Under the pieces are notes generated by a model. The model saw only the letters and a list, made by a program, of their open reading frames with translations. It ran no database searches and was not told the origin of the DNA. This document shows, piece by piece, positions 27,016-37,117 of a stretch of DNA of 64,000 nt. Every line of letters starts with the position of its first letter. Within the stretch, counting starts at the first letter, position 1. Source of the DNA: Rummeliibacillus suwonensis (GTDB lineage: Bacteria > Bacillota > Bacilli > Bacillales_A > Planococcaceae); assembly GCF_007896435.1 (NCBI RefSeq), contig NZ_VCBL01000001.1, positions 2,541,078-2,605,077 on the forward strand, given 5' to 3'. The position numbers were made by a program, and so were the translations under genes.

Positions 27016-29406
27016 CTATTTTTTTACGATAAGTTTTTGCCCGACATAAATCAAATCGGATTTTAAGTTATTCCATGTTTTTAGATTGGCTACTGATACA
27101 CCATATACTTTGCCAATAACTGATAAAGAATCACCACTTTTAACAGTATAATTCTTTGCCCCTGTCGATTTTGTTGTAACCGTTGAAGCAGTTACAACCT
27201 TTTTCTTGTTTTCGATTTTTATTTTTTGCCCAATGTAAATCGTGTCTGTTTTTAAATGATTCCATGTTTTTAAATCAGCAATCGAGACATTGTATACTTT
27301 TGCGATAACATACAATGAATCACCCTGTTGAACTTTATAAGTAATGGTTGAGCTAGTTGAACTAGATGACACAGGCGTACTGGTTTTACTTTTCGTTGTT
27401 GTCTTTGTAGTGGATGCAGTTTTACTTACATATAATTTTTGGCCTACATAGATCAGATCGGATTTTAAGTTATTCCATTTTTTTAAATTGGATACAGTCG
27501 TTTTGTACTTTTGAGCTATCCCAGATAGTGTATCACCTTTTACCACTTTGTATGTTTTGCTATTTGTTGTAGTGGATACGCTTGCTGTTTTTACAGGCGT
27601 TTTTGTATTATTGGTTGTTGTCGTTGTTTTACTTACATATAATTTTTGGCCTACATAGATCAAGTCGGATTTTAAGTTATTCCACTTCTTTAAATTAGCC
27701 ACGGTCGTTTTGTATTTTTGGGCTATCCCAGATAGTGTATCACCTTTTACCACTTTATATGTTTTGCTACTTGTTGTAGTGGATGAACCAGATGTTTTTA
27801 CAGGCGTTTTTGTATTATTAGTTGTTGTCGTTGTTTTAGTTACGTATAATTTTTGGCCTACATAGATCAAGTCGGATTTTAAGTTATTCCACTTCTTTAA
27901 ATTAGCCACGGTCGTTTTGTATTTTTGGGCTATCCCAGATAGTGTATCACCTTTTACCACTTTATATGTTTTGCTACTTGTTGTAGTGGATGAACCAGAT
28001 GTTTTTACAGGCGTTTTTGTATTATTAGTTGTTGTCGTTGTTTTAGTTACGTATAATTTTTGGCCTACATAGATCAGATCGGATTTTAAGTTATTCCACT
28101 TCTTTAAATTAGCCACGGTCGTTTTATATTTTTGGGCTATCTCAGATAATGTATCACCTTTTACCACTTTGTATGTTTTGCTACTTGTTGTATTGGTTGT
28201 AATAGGTGTATTGTTGGATGTCGGCACTACCACTTGAGAGGATTTGCTGACTATTATCTTTTGTCCTACATAGATCAAATCAGATGTTAAACCATTCCAT
28301 GCCTTCAAATTTGACACAGTCGTATTGAACTTTTGAGCGATTTTGGATAATGTATCTCCAGAAACAATTATGTAAGTATTTTTGGATGTATCATTCGAAC
28401 TAGTTGATGGTTTAGTTGAACCTGTAGGAGTTTCATCACCAGATGTATCAGTTTCAGGATTACCAGTATCGTACTTCGTTAAATTATAGGTTTCGATTAA
28501 ATTGTTCAACTTTGTCGCATAAAGCGTATCAGTAGCATATGTACCTGTTAATGCAGCTGTGGCATCTCGATAAGATCTTGTATTAACGACCCAAACGTTT
28601 TTATAAAAAGCATGATTCCAAGAAAGGCCATTCTTTATGAGATTCACATAATCCTGTAATGATTGTTGATAGGATGGATACTTTCTAAATTTAGCATTTA
28701 TTTGAGAATAATGCCCTGTACCATCGTCCTCTAAAGTAGGCATCAGAACATAATTTCCGTTATATGTACCTTTCATACCAAACAAATTATAATTAGGTGC
28801 TGATGCTAAACTACTTGTCCCATAAGCGCTCTCTAAAGTTGCCTGTGCAATCATTACTGATGCATATAAGCCATTTTGAGAGGCTAAAGTACGAGCAATC
28901 GGCGCTATCCCGTTAATAAAAGAATTGACAGAAAAAGTCCCCACACTCGTTACTTTTGCTAAAACTTTAACACTTTGCTGTGGTGCAGAAACTTCTTTTT
29001 CTTCTACATTTTGCTTATAAATAGATGTAGGTTGAAGATTGGGTTGTTGGATTGTTGGATCTGAATCTGCTTGTTTTTCTGTGCTATTAGAAGCATTATT
29101 CGGATCAACTATACTTTCTTCTTTTGGATCATCTTTAGCAGTTGGTGTTGGTGTTTTCTGTTCCTCAACTGCATTTTCATCTTTGGGAACTGGTGTTCCA
29201 GCTTCTGATTCCATCTCTGAACTAGTATCTGATTGCTTCTGCTCTACATTCGTTATTTCCTGTTTATGAATAGTATCATTTTCAGCAGCTAAGGAAATAG
29301 TAGGAATGGTAGTAGTCGTAATTACCGCTGACATACCTGCGATTAATAGTTTATTGGTTTTATTTTTCTTTTCCATATTAAAGTTACTATAAACTAATAG
29401 TTTCAT
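27016..29406 (-). CDS. Secreted N-acetylglucosaminidase with seven LysM domains
   Basis: A 796-aa cell-wall hydrolase. A signal peptide (KKNKTNKLLIAGMSAVITTT) starts about residue 12 and ends near LAAEN. An acidic/Pro-rich spacer follows (~40-145), then a glucosaminidase domain (~150-315; IAQATLESAYGTSSLASAPN, YNLFGMKG, SYQQSLQDY). Seven LysM peptidoglycan-binding modules joined by Thr/Ser linkers make up the rest. Four of these (27426-28250) repeat at the DNA level with a 207-bp period. The first ATG has AGAAGGGAG upstream; an internal ATG at 29376 has none. It likely acts in cell separation or wall turnover. Confidence 0.93.
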   Translation of the reverse strand: MKLLVYSNFNMEKKNKTNKLLIAGMSAVITTTTIPTISLAAENDTIHKQEITNVEQKQSDTSSEMESEAGTPVPKDENAVEEQKTPTPTAKDDPKEESIVDPNNASNSTEKQADSDPTIQQPNLQPTSIYKQNVEEKEVSAPQQSVKVLAKVTSVGTFSVNSFINGIAPIARTLASQNGLYASVMIAQATLESAYGTSSLASAPNYNLFGMKGTYNGNYVLMPTLEDDGTGHYSQINAKFRKYPSYQQSLQDYVNLIKNGLSWNHAFYKNVWVVNTRSYRDATAALTGTYATDTLYATKLNNLIETYNLTKYDTGNPETDTSGDETPTGSTKPSTSSNDTSKNTYIIVSGDTLSKIAQKFNTTVSNLKAWNGLTSDLIYVGQKIIVSKSSQVVVPTSNNTPITTNTTSSKTYKVVKGDTLSEIAQKYKTTVANLKKWNNLKSDLIYVGQKLYVTKTTTTTNNTKTPVKTSGSSTTTSSKTYKVVKGDTLSGIAQKYKTTVANLKKWNNLKSDLIYVGQKLYVTKTTTTTNNTKTPVKTSGSSTTTSSKTYKVVKGDTLSGIAQKYKTTVANLKKWNNLKSDLIYVGQKLYVSKTTTTTNNTKTPVKTASVSTTTNSKTYKVVKGDTLSGIAQKYKTTVSNLKKWNNLKSDLIYVGQKLYVSKTASTTKTTTKSKTSTPVSSSSTSSTITYKVQQGDSLYVIAKVYNVSIADLKTWNHLKTDTIYIGQKIKIENKKKVVTASTVTTKSTGAKNYTVKSGDSLSVIGKVYGVSVANLKTWNNLKSDLIYVGQKLIVKK
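27426..28250 (-). repeat. 207-bp tandem repeat coding for LysM plus linker (four units)
   Basis: Identical landmarks (TTAC(A/G)TATAATTTTTGGCC) recur at 27426, 27633, 27840 and 28047, exactly 207 bp (69 codons) apart. The middle units are almost identical in DNA, which points to recent unequal recombination. Confidence 0.85.
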
Positions 29407-29538
29407 TTTTCTCCCTTCTTTTTCTATGATACTTGTATCATATCACTTTCCTATTAACTATTAATCTATATCCTCTAAAAAACATAAAAAAATACTAAAA
29501 ATGTAAAACAGCCGTAATGTTTGTAGCATTTGAAATAA

Positions 29539-31020
29539 TTATTTATTAGGAATATTGAACTTTTTCTTTGCTGCTTCTAGTGCAATTTCAGCATCACTAT
29601 GTGGGTATTTAGTATTCTCTATAATTTGATAATCTTCATGTCCCTTACCAGCGAAAATAATCATATCCCCCTGCTCAGCTACTTTGACTGCATAACGTAC
29701 TGCCTCTGCACGGTCACCAATACATTTATATTGATCATGTTGCATTCCCTTTTCAAGGTCATTCATAATACTCTCGTAATCTTCGTAGCGTGGATCATCT
29801 GTTGTTAGAACGACATAATCTGCACGCGAAGCTTCTTTTGCCATATCTGGGCGTTTTGATTTGTCACGGTTACCCCCTGTACCAATTAGGAAAATCAATT
29901 TATTTTTTTTATAAGGCATGGCTGCTGTAATAGCTTTTTCAATAGCATCTGGTGTATGGGCATAATCGATAAAAATACTAATTGGAAAATCTTTTGGTGA
30001 AACCTGTTGCATACGTCCTTTTACCGGTTCCATCGCTTCTAATTGCTCAATAATATCCTTAATACCATAGCCTTTACAATATAGTGCCGCCGTTGCAGCT
30101 AAGGCATTATATACATTAAATTCTCCCAATAAATGCAGTTGTACTGGAAATGTCCCTTCTGGCGTTACCATATCAAAATAGGTCATATGATCATGATATT
30201 GACAATTTACTCCTCTGAACATTGCTTCTTCACTGTTAATACCATACGTCCAAATTGGGAAGGGAGTTAATCCAGCATATTTTTTAGACCAAGGATCATC
30301 CGCATTTAATACAGCATGCTTATCTTTTTCTAAATCTTGTCCAAGCTGAGAGAATAAAAGACCTTTTGCATTTCCGTAGTTCTCCATAGTACCATGGAAA
30401 TCTAAATGATCATGTGTTAAGTTCGTAAAGATAGCTACATCAAAATCAACGCCTGCTACTCTTCCTAGTACAAGCCCATGTGAGGAAACTTCCATAACCA
30501 TTCCTCGGCAACCTTCTGCTCTTGCCCGGAAAATCATTTGTTGTGTCGATAATGCGTCACTTGTCGTATTACCTGAGGCATACATAATACCATTAAGATT
30601 AAAGCCAATCGTACCTTTCAAAGCCGAGCGGATCCCGAAGCCTAGCAAAATCCTTTCAATCATTGTTGCCACACTCGTTTTACCATTTGTACCGGTTACT
30701 CCGAACATCGTCATATCCTTTGACGGATAATCAAAAAATTTAGCCGCCAATAATCCAAGTGCTCTATTTGTATCTCTAACAATGACTTGGGTAACTTCAC
30801 CTTGTAAATCTAGTGGTCGTTCTGTAACCACAACAATCGCACCATTATCCACGGCTTTTTGCGCAAAGTCATGACCGTCTACTGTATAACCTTTTATACA
30901 GACAAAGATACTTTTTGGTTGAACACTGCGAGAATCGATCGCAATATCTTTAATATTGTCAGGTAAATTACCAATAACTTTTTTCATTGGTAAACATTGT
31001 AGTAATTGTGTTGCTTGCAT
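29539..31020 (-). CDS. murE: UDP-MurNAc-tripeptide ligase MurE, stand-alone copy
   Basis: A 493-aa Mur ligase that adds the third stem-peptide residue in the cytoplasm. The ATP loop is MFGVTGTNGKTSVATMIERI. TSDALSTQ and the carbamylated-lysine region (NAKGLLFSQL) follow, with the C-terminal domain RMQQV...FIDYAHTPDAIEKA. The specificity motif reads DDPR, close to the DNPR of meso-DAP-adding enzymes. It is not in a dcw cluster; it follows an M42 peptidase gene by 17 bases in an operon. This placement allows it to be a second, perhaps sporulation- or DAP-specific, MurE. Confidence 0.9.
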   Translation of the reverse strand: MQATQLLQCLPMKKVIGNLPDNIKDIAIDSRSVQPKSIFVCIKGYTVDGHDFAQKAVDNGAIVVVTERPLDLQGEVTQVIVRDTNRALGLLAAKFFDYPSKDMTMFGVTGTNGKTSVATMIERILLGFGIRSALKGTIGFNLNGIMYASGNTTSDALSTQQMIFRARAEGCRGMVMEVSSHGLVLGRVAGVDFDVAIFTNLTHDHLDFHGTMENYGNAKGLLFSQLGQDLEKDKHAVLNADDPWSKKYAGLTPFPIWTYGINSEEAMFRGVNCQYHDHMTYFDMVTPEGTFPVQLHLLGEFNVYNALAATAALYCKGYGIKDIIEQLEAMEPVKGRMQQVSPKDFPISIFIDYAHTPDAIEKAITAAMPYKKNKLIFLIGTGGNRDKSKRPDMAKEASRADYVVLTTDDPRYEDYESIMNDLEKGMQHDQYKCIGDRAEAVRYAVKVAEQGDMIIFAGKGHEDYQIIENTKYPHSDAEIALEAAKKKFNIPNK

Positions 31021-31037
31021 AGTAATTGTTCCTCCTA

Positions 31038-32093
31038 TTATTCATCAATCATAGATGATGTGACGTACGCAAGCAGTAATGCAGCTGTGTTGCGTAGCGA
31101 ATCTACATGAGTTCTTTCATAGGCATGAGATGACTCAATACCAGCACCAAACAAAGCATGGCGTACATCATAACCAGCTCGAATAGCAGCAGACGCGTCC
31201 GAGCCATAATACGGATAGATATCAAGTTTATAATCTATTCCATTTGCTTTTGCGAGTGAAACTAATTGATGTGTCAATGCATAATGATATGGACCGCTCG
31301 AGTCTTTTGCGCAAATTGAAACCGTATACTCATCAGAGGCTTGTCCATCGCCAATTGCCCCCATGTCAACCGCAATATATTCTACAACCTGATCAGGAAT
31401 ACTTGCATTGCCACCATAACCTATTTCCTCGTTATTTGAGATATAGAAATGAGTCGTATACGGTAATTCTATTTTTTCTTTTTTTAAGGTCTTTAACAAT
31501 TGAAGTAATAAAGCGGTACTTGCTTTGTCATCAAGATGACGAGATTTGACAAATCCTGTTTCTGTTACTTCAAATCTTGGATCAAATGATACAAAATCGC
31601 CTACTTCAATGCCAATGTTTCTCGTATCATTAGCATTTAAAACTTTTTCATCTACTCTTACCTCTATATGTTCATCATTTCGAGGTAGTTCTCCTGCCTT
31701 TTTGTAGACATGTACAGAAGTTTCGTGCATCAAGATAGTGCCCCGAACTTTTTTTCCGGATGCAGTATGAATGGTACAATATTCCCCCTCAACCGCATTC
31801 CAATTAAATCCACCAACCATCGATAATTTTAGTCGTCCACTTGGTTTAATATCTTTGACTATTGCACCAAGCGTATCCACATGTGCCGTTAGCAATCGAT
31901 GACGCTCATCGTTTTTACCTGGAATCGTCACGATTAGTGCCCCTTTGTTGGTTTGTTTAAATTGTACACCCAATTCTTTTAAGAAACCTGATATAAATTT
32001 CATAATATCCATTGTGTAACCTGATGGACTCGCGATATTCGCTAATTTTCCCAATAATTTGACTGTTTCTTCTTCATTAGAAATGCTTGTCAT
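31038..32093 (-). CDS. M42-family aminopeptidase (glutamyl aminopeptidase/endoglucanase M type)
   Basis: A 351-aa di-metal peptidase. The metal ligands are seen in LTAHVDTLGAIV, RHLDDKASTALLLQ, ISNNEEIGYGGN, VDMGAIGD and the final SSHAYERTH. The large shell-forming aminopeptidases of this family trim peptides in the cytosol. It is the first gene of a two-gene operon with murE. Whether it acts on peptidoglycan peptides is inference from that linkage. Confidence 0.9.
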   Translation of the reverse strand: MTSISNEEETVKLLGKLANIASPSGYTMDIMKFISGFLKELGVQFKQTNKGALIVTIPGKNDERHRLLTAHVDTLGAIVKDIKPSGRLKLSMVGGFNWNAVEGEYCTIHTASGKKVRGTILMHETSVHVYKKAGELPRNDEHIEVRVDEKVLNANDTRNIGIEVGDFVSFDPRFEVTETGFVKSRHLDDKASTALLLQLLKTLKKEKIELPYTTHFYISNNEEIGYGGNASIPDQVVEYIAVDMGAIGDGQASDEYTVSICAKDSSGPYHYALTHQLVSLAKANGIDYKLDIYPYYGSDASAAIRAGYDVRHALFGAGIESSHAYERTHVDSLRNTAALLLAYVTSSMIDE

Positions 32094-32484
32094 TCTATAA
32101 GCCCCCCAACTATTCTTTTCATAATATCAAACTATGACAATTTACGACAACAGTAATTCATATATGATGGTATTAGTATACTATCCGAGGTGTCTTTGTG
32201 GAGCATTCTTACTTAAGAAAAAGTCAATTTTGCTATCGATCCTAACAGCTATTGTTTCAATCAACACAATCAATCATTTATTAAGATCAATAGCCAGTAA
32301 CATATCTTAAATGGCGCTATTATCTGCATACTTATCAACATACTTTATTGGTTAATAAAGATGATTGATTCCTTTAGCTGTAGGATTAAACGGTATTGAT
32401 TTATGATTACTTTACAATCCGATGATACACACCGTTTAATATTCTTTATTTTACTACTTTTTTATCAGCTTTATATTAGTCATT
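32094..32484. other. Gap upstream of the M42-murE operon
   Basis: AT-rich DNA holding the presumed operon promoter. No gene, RNA or terminator could be supported. Confidence 0.35.
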
Positions 32485-32700
32485 TTGTTTTGGTTAAATT
32501 TTATCATGCTGATTGTAACAGTGGGAGGATTTTTCTTACTTTTAAAGTATGATGACGAAACCTGCGAAGAAATGAAGATGCCCTTTACAGAATGGATTCA
32601 TGATTACAATCACCAAAGAATTAAAAAATCGGTAGCAAGAATCCTATTCCATACAGGATTCTCACCACCGAGAAAAATGATTGGTTCAACTAACACCTAA
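32485..32700 (+). CDS. Possible small membrane-anchored protein
   Basis: A 71-codon frame with a hydrophobic N-terminus (residues 1-20) and a basic, polar rest (EWIHDYNHQRIKKS). The TTG start has no good ribosome site; an ATG at codon 8 is an alternative. The YNHQRIKKS stretch faintly recalls IS3-family transposase ends but lacks the following SPVxYR block. A hairpin CACCTAAT/ATTAGGTG overlaps the stop. It could be spurious. Confidence 0.3.
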   Translation: MFWLNFIMLIVTVGGFFLLLKYDDETCEEMKMPFTEWIHDYNHQRIKKSVARILFHTGFSPPRKMIGSTNT

Positions 32701-32735
32701 TAAAGGATAAAGTTCCCATTAGGTGAAAGTCTGCT

Positions 32736-34127
32736 TCAACGTAGAATTGTCTTGACCAGCTTTACTTTTTGCTTATATGGTGGAAATAAAAGATTGTTCG
32801 AAAGCTTTGTTGATTTTTTTAGAATCGATTTAGGATGTGTAAAACATTCAAAGCTTGCTTTGCCATGATAATTATGGACACCAGATTGTCCTACACCACC
32901 AAATGGTAGATGGACACTTGCAACATGAGTAATGGTATCATTAATACATCCACCTCCGAATGGTAATTCATCTAAGAAAAATTGAATCGCCTTATCCGTT
33001 TCTGAAAAGAAATAAGCTGCAAGTGGTTTCGGTTTTTGCCGAATTTGATGGATGACCTGACGTAAATCTTCATAAACTAATATTGGCATGATCGGACCGA
33101 AAATTTCATCTTCCATAATGGGACTATCCCAAAAAATATCTTGTAAAACTGTCGGCTCGATATATAAATCCTCACGATCTGTATAGCCTCCGAATAATAT
33201 ATGATCATATTCCTTTTCTAACAAGCTCGCTAAACGATCAAATTGTTTGGTGTTTATAATCCGCCCAAAATCTGGACTCTCCTGAGGGTTCTTTCCATAA
33301 AATTTTTGCAAGGCCTTTTTTAAATGACGGATAAACGGAACTTTTACGGACTCATGGACAAGTACATAATCTGGTGCAACACAAGTTTGACCTGCATTCG
33401 TAAATTTCCCCCAAACAATTCGTTTCACAGCTACTTCAATATTCGCTGTTTGGTCAACAATTGCTGGACTTTTTCCACCAAGTTCTAATGTATAGGGTGT
33501 TAAACGTTCAGCACAAGCACTTGCGACAATTTTCCCTACAGCTACACTTCCTGTAAAGAAAATATAGTCGAATGATGCATGAATAAGCGCTGTCGTTTCT
33601 TCTACTTCTCCCTCTACCAATCGGACATATTTCTCTTCAAATGTTTCTTGAATAATTTTCTTTACAATGGCAGCCGTATGCGGAGCTGATTCAGAAGGTT
33701 TTACAATCGCCGTATTTCCTCCAATAATAGCACCCACTAGTGGCTCCATAACAAGTTGAAATGGATAATTATAAGGTCCAATTATTAACGTAACGCCATA
33801 AGGTTCCCTAACAACAAAGCTTTTTGCGGGTTGAAAATGGAGAGGTGTAGCTACTGCTACTGGATGCATCCATTCTTCCAAATACTTTTGCATATAACTA
33901 ATGCTTTCTAATACTAATCCTACTTCTGTAGAGTAAGCTTCAAACTCGCTTTTACGCAGATCATCATGAAGAGCCTGCATAATCTCTTTTTCATAACGGC
34001 TAATCGCCGCCTTTAATTTTCTTAACTGTTCTTTACGAAAATCGATCTTTTTTGTAGCGCTTGAAAAAAAATAATTTCGTTGTTCAGCTATCATCAGCTC
34101 TACATCTTGCCCTGAAAAATTCGACAT
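32736..34127 (-). CDS. Aldehyde dehydrogenase family protein
   Basis: A 463-aa class-3-like NAD(P)-dependent aldehyde dehydrogenase. The conserved Asn is in GPYNYPFQLV, the general-base Glu in LELGGKSP and the catalytic Cys in NAGQTCVAPDYVLV. EIFGPIMPIL and PFGGVGQSG close the domain. The C-terminus is basic and hydrophobic (NNLLFPPYKQKVKLVKTIL), which may allow membrane association as in fatty-aldehyde enzymes. It resembles B. subtilis YwdH. The substrate is unknown. Confidence 0.9.
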   Translation of the reverse strand: MSNFSGQDVELMIAEQRNYFFSSATKKIDFRKEQLRKLKAAISRYEKEIMQALHDDLRKSEFEAYSTEVGLVLESISYMQKYLEEWMHPVAVATPLHFQPAKSFVVREPYGVTLIIGPYNYPFQLVMEPLVGAIIGGNTAIVKPSESAPHTAAIVKKIIQETFEEKYVRLVEGEVEETTALIHASFDYIFFTGSVAVGKIVASACAERLTPYTLELGGKSPAIVDQTANIEVAVKRIVWGKFTNAGQTCVAPDYVLVHESVKVPFIRHLKKALQKFYGKNPQESPDFGRIINTKQFDRLASLLEKEYDHILFGGYTDREDLYIEPTVLQDIFWDSPIMEDEIFGPIMPILVYEDLRQVIHQIRQKPKPLAAYFFSETDKAIQFFLDELPFGGGCINDTITHVASVHLPFGGVGQSGVHNYHGKASFECFTHPKSILKKSTKLSNNLLFPPYKQKVKLVKTILR

Positions 34128-34273
34128 ATTGATCCCCCTTCAACGTATAAAAAAGATATAGTCATCCATACTATTTTCAGCTACATAGCATGTTGATTTG
34201 CCAGCACGTACTGTCTTTTTCAAATTGTACCATTTGTGAATTTTGAATTCTACTCGCGAAGGGAGAACAGATC

Positions 34274-34429
34274 ATGTTAAAAACAGAAACTTGGTGGGAA
34301 TCACTCTTTACTGGAGATTTGTCAATTGGTATTGCTTTAGATCGTCAACAGGAATTAGAGGATGAGGAATTTTTGTATTTACGTCATTTTAATGAAATGG
34401 ATAATAATGATGAAGGCTTATCACAGTAA
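34274..34429 (+). CDS. Small acidic protein, unknown
   Basis: A 51-aa frame with ATG at 34274, preceded by GGGAG about 8 bases upstream. It reads MLKTETWWESLFTGDLSIGI, then an acidic tail (RQQELEDEEFLYLRHFNEMD). It is short but has a good ribosome site and an ordered composition. No family is recognised. It sits between the divergent aldehyde dehydrogenase and a repeat. Confidence 0.45.
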   Translation: MLKTETWWESLFTGDLSIGIALDRQQELEDEEFLYLRHFNEMDNNDEGLSQ

Positions 34430-34640
34430 TAAAATCTTTATAGTGGTTCAAATATAGGATTGGCAAACAATCCTTTATCTATTCTTATATGGCAAAAATC
34501 AACTATCCCCTTTATGGGCAAGGAGTACAAGTTGCATCGCTCACACAAACTTTTTACTGGCTTGTATTCTTGCTCTTTGAAAACGCAACAAATTGGTCGA
34601 ATGCTAATTTATCAGTATTTTTTAACAAAATTAACATATG

Positions 34641-34682
34641 TGAATCAATTTCATAATGCAGAATGCAGATGAAATTGATTCA
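34641..34682. repeat. Solo inverted-repeat ends of the MITE-like element
   Basis: TGAATCAATTTCAT (34641-34654) is exactly inverted as ATGAAATTGATTCA (34669-34682). The left 20 bases, TGAATCAATTTCATAATGCA, match the inverted right end of the 5084-5475 element, so this looks like the same family with its interior lost. Confidence 0.55.
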
Positions 34683-34780
34683 TGTATCTAAAAAAATAAT
34701 AGAACAGAACACCTTTTAGCATACTATTTCCCCTTTCAAAACGGTCCATACTTTTATCCATATCGAAAGGTGGTGTACTT

Positions 34781-36949
34781 ATGAAAAATGGCTGGAGAAT
34801 TTACTTAGAAGATTTAAAAAATATCGGTACAAACTGGGTATCCGCCATTATAATATTAGGTCTTATTATTTTACCATCTCTATATGCATGGCTAAATATT
34901 GCTGCCTCCTGGGATCCTTATAGCCAGACAAACCAAATTCCAGTAGGGATTGTCAACGAAGATAGTGGTGCAACAGTACAAGGCCATACTTTTAATGCTG
35001 GAGATGAATTAGTTCATGAACTAAAAAATAACCATGATATGAACTGGCAATTTACCGATCAAAAAAAAGCGCTCAGTCACCTAGAAAACGGTGATTATTT
35101 TTCTGTTATCATTATTCCTCCCAATTTTTCTCAGGATTTAGCAACCGTTGTAACAGATTACCCTCAAAAAGCTCAACTTAAATATTATGTCAACGAAAAG
35201 ATTAATTCGATTGCTCCTAAGATTACGAGCAAGGGCGCTAGTGTTCTAGTCGATTCCATGAGTAGTCAGTTTATCGGTATTGTCAATGGAACTATTTTTG
35301 ATATTTTTAATCGCATCGGCATTACGATGCAACAAGATTTACCTGATATTGAAAAATTCGAGGATTTCGTTTTTACCCTTGAAAAAGATTTGCCAACCAT
35401 TTATAACAAATTAAAGACTGCATATCACGATGTGGATGAAGCTAGTCAAATTATTCAATACGCCAAACAAAGTGTACCCCAAGCAAAGGCATTGACCTCA
35501 GAGGGATTAACTACGGTTAACAATACCCTTACTTTTATCAATCAAGCGGAAAGTACACTAAACACCATTAGCCCTCAGGTGAAAAAAGACATACAAACTG
35601 TCAAACAGATTGCTTCAGATACGAATGATCTACTAACACAGCTCCAACAATCACCCATTAGTTTTACAGATATAGAATTGGTAAAAAATCAATTGAATCA
35701 GAATGTAACGAATGCCACCAATAAAATTTCAAACATTCAACAACTTTTGCTATCATTGAAACAATTCAATGCAGAGAATAATATGACTACAGATATTCAA
35801 ATTTTAGACAGGGCTATCAGCCAAACAGACGCCATTCAAAATATATTAAATCAAGCACAAGCAAATGGACGTGATTTTGATCAATCTCTTAACAATAAAG
35901 AAGGCAAAATAACCAATTTTCTTCAACAACTACAACAGCTGTCATCTAACATATCTGTTGGGTTAGATCGTTTTACAAATGAATATCAAGAAACCATTGA
36001 ACCAACCATTTATTCACAAATCAACAAAGTACAACAAACATTGACAGAAGCCAAAAGTATTCTTACTACGGTTCAAGGAACAATCCCTAAGGTAGAGAAC
36101 ATTCTAAATAATGCAAGCAGCTTCATAAATGATACGAAAAAAGGAATGGAAATTATTATCGGGGAATACCCACAAATAAATGATCGCGTGCATCGATTAG
36201 CAGATCAAATTCGTAGTTTTGAAAAAGAGACAGATTTAAAAAGTATTATCCAGCTCCTTATGAATAATCCTACTGCTGAAAAATCATTTTTTGAGGAACC
36301 TATTCAAATGAATGAGCATCGAGTTTTCCCAATTGAAAATTATGGTACAGGGATGACTCCGTTTTACTCAGTATTAGCCATATGGGTCGGCTGTCTTTTA
36401 CTTATTTCTTTGTTAGCAGTCGATACAAAAGAAGATGAGCATTATGAAATTCGAGAAGTTTACTTTGGAAAGCTTCTTACTTTCTGTACAATCGGACTCT
36501 TTCAAACGGCTATCATTGTGTTAGGAGATCTTTTTATTTTGAATGTATCAGCAAAATCCCCTATTTGGTTCATCCTATTCTGTTTGTTTATAAGCCTTGT
36601 TTTTATGACCATTGTTTATACACTTGTATCCGTTTTTGGGGACGTAGGAAAAGCGCTATCAATTGTTCTACTTGTTTTACAGATTGCCGGTTCAGGCGGA
36701 ACATATCCAATCGAATTACTACCAAAGTTTTTCCAATACATTAACCCCTATCTTCCTTTTACCTATGCTATTTCATTGATACGAGAAACACTTGGAGGAA
36801 TTATTTGGTATAAAGTAATCATTGATATTCTTTTCTTGTCTCTTGTTTTACTATTCGTTTTACTATTCGGCGGTATTTTTAAAAAGCAGCTTCGTGATTT
36901 AACTCAAAAAATGTTACAAAAATCTAGGAAATCTGGGCTTTTTCATTAA
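34781..36949 (+). CDS. yhgE: YhgE/Pip-family membrane protein
   Basis: A 722-aa protein with an N-terminal membrane segment (SAIIILGLIILPSLYAWLNI). A long extracytoplasmic region (~50-510) follows, containing the YhgE/Pip N-terminal domain (PVGIVNEDSGATVQG) and coiled-coil stretches. The C-terminus has about five membrane spans of the ABC-2 transporter type. Relatives include phage-infection proteins (Pip) and export-associated factors such as type VII EsaA-like proteins. AAAGGTGG precedes the ATG. No ATPase is next to it; the precise role is unknown. Confidence 0.88.
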   Translation: MKNGWRIYLEDLKNIGTNWVSAIIILGLIILPSLYAWLNIAASWDPYSQTNQIPVGIVNEDSGATVQGHTFNAGDELVHELKNNHDMNWQFTDQKKALSHLENGDYFSVIIIPPNFSQDLATVVTDYPQKAQLKYYVNEKINSIAPKITSKGASVLVDSMSSQFIGIVNGTIFDIFNRIGITMQQDLPDIEKFEDFVFTLEKDLPTIYNKLKTAYHDVDEASQIIQYAKQSVPQAKALTSEGLTTVNNTLTFINQAESTLNTISPQVKKDIQTVKQIASDTNDLLTQLQQSPISFTDIELVKNQLNQNVTNATNKISNIQQLLLSLKQFNAENNMTTDIQILDRAISQTDAIQNILNQAQANGRDFDQSLNNKEGKITNFLQQLQQLSSNISVGLDRFTNEYQETIEPTIYSQINKVQQTLTEAKSILTTVQGTIPKVENILNNASSFINDTKKGMEIIIGEYPQINDRVHRLADQIRSFEKETDLKSIIQLLMNNPTAEKSFFEEPIQMNEHRVFPIENYGTGMTPFYSVLAIWVGCLLLISLLAVDTKEDEHYEIREVYFGKLLTFCTIGLFQTAIIVLGDLFILNVSAKSPIWFILFCLFISLVFMTIVYTLVSVFGDVGKALSIVLLVLQIAGSGGTYPIELLPKFFQYINPYLPFTYAISLIRETLGGIIWYKVIIDILFLSLVLLFVLLFGGIFKKQLRDLTQKMLQKSRKSGLFH

Positions 36950-37058
36950 AGCTCTGTTCCATTGCTTCATCATGTTTGTTGCTGCGCATAAGTGAGCGTC
37001 TTTACGTTGATCATAAATACCACTGAAACAGTCAATCCATCTCCTTAAAAACATGGAA

Positions 37059-37097
37059 AAAGCGACTACACTAAAGGATGTAGTCGCTTTCATTTTT
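37059..37097. terminator. Bidirectional terminator between yhgE and the toxin-like mRNA
   Basis: AAGCGACTACA pairs with TGTAGTCGCTT (11 bp). Plus strand: CATTTTT follows, ending yhgE. Minus strand: five T follow, giving a 3' end for a transcript coming from the 27-codon ORF. Confidence 0.7.
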
Positions 37098-37117
37098 AAA
37101 ATAATTTCAAGGATATA

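Noticed and set aside
27426-28250. CRISPR-like regular spacing
   Set aside because: The period is 207 bp and codes in frame for LysM domains; there are no short repeats with unique spacers.
32485-32700. Possible IS3-type transposase tail
   Set aside because: Only YNHQRIKKS resembles such tails; the following SPVxYR block and terminal inverted repeats are missing.
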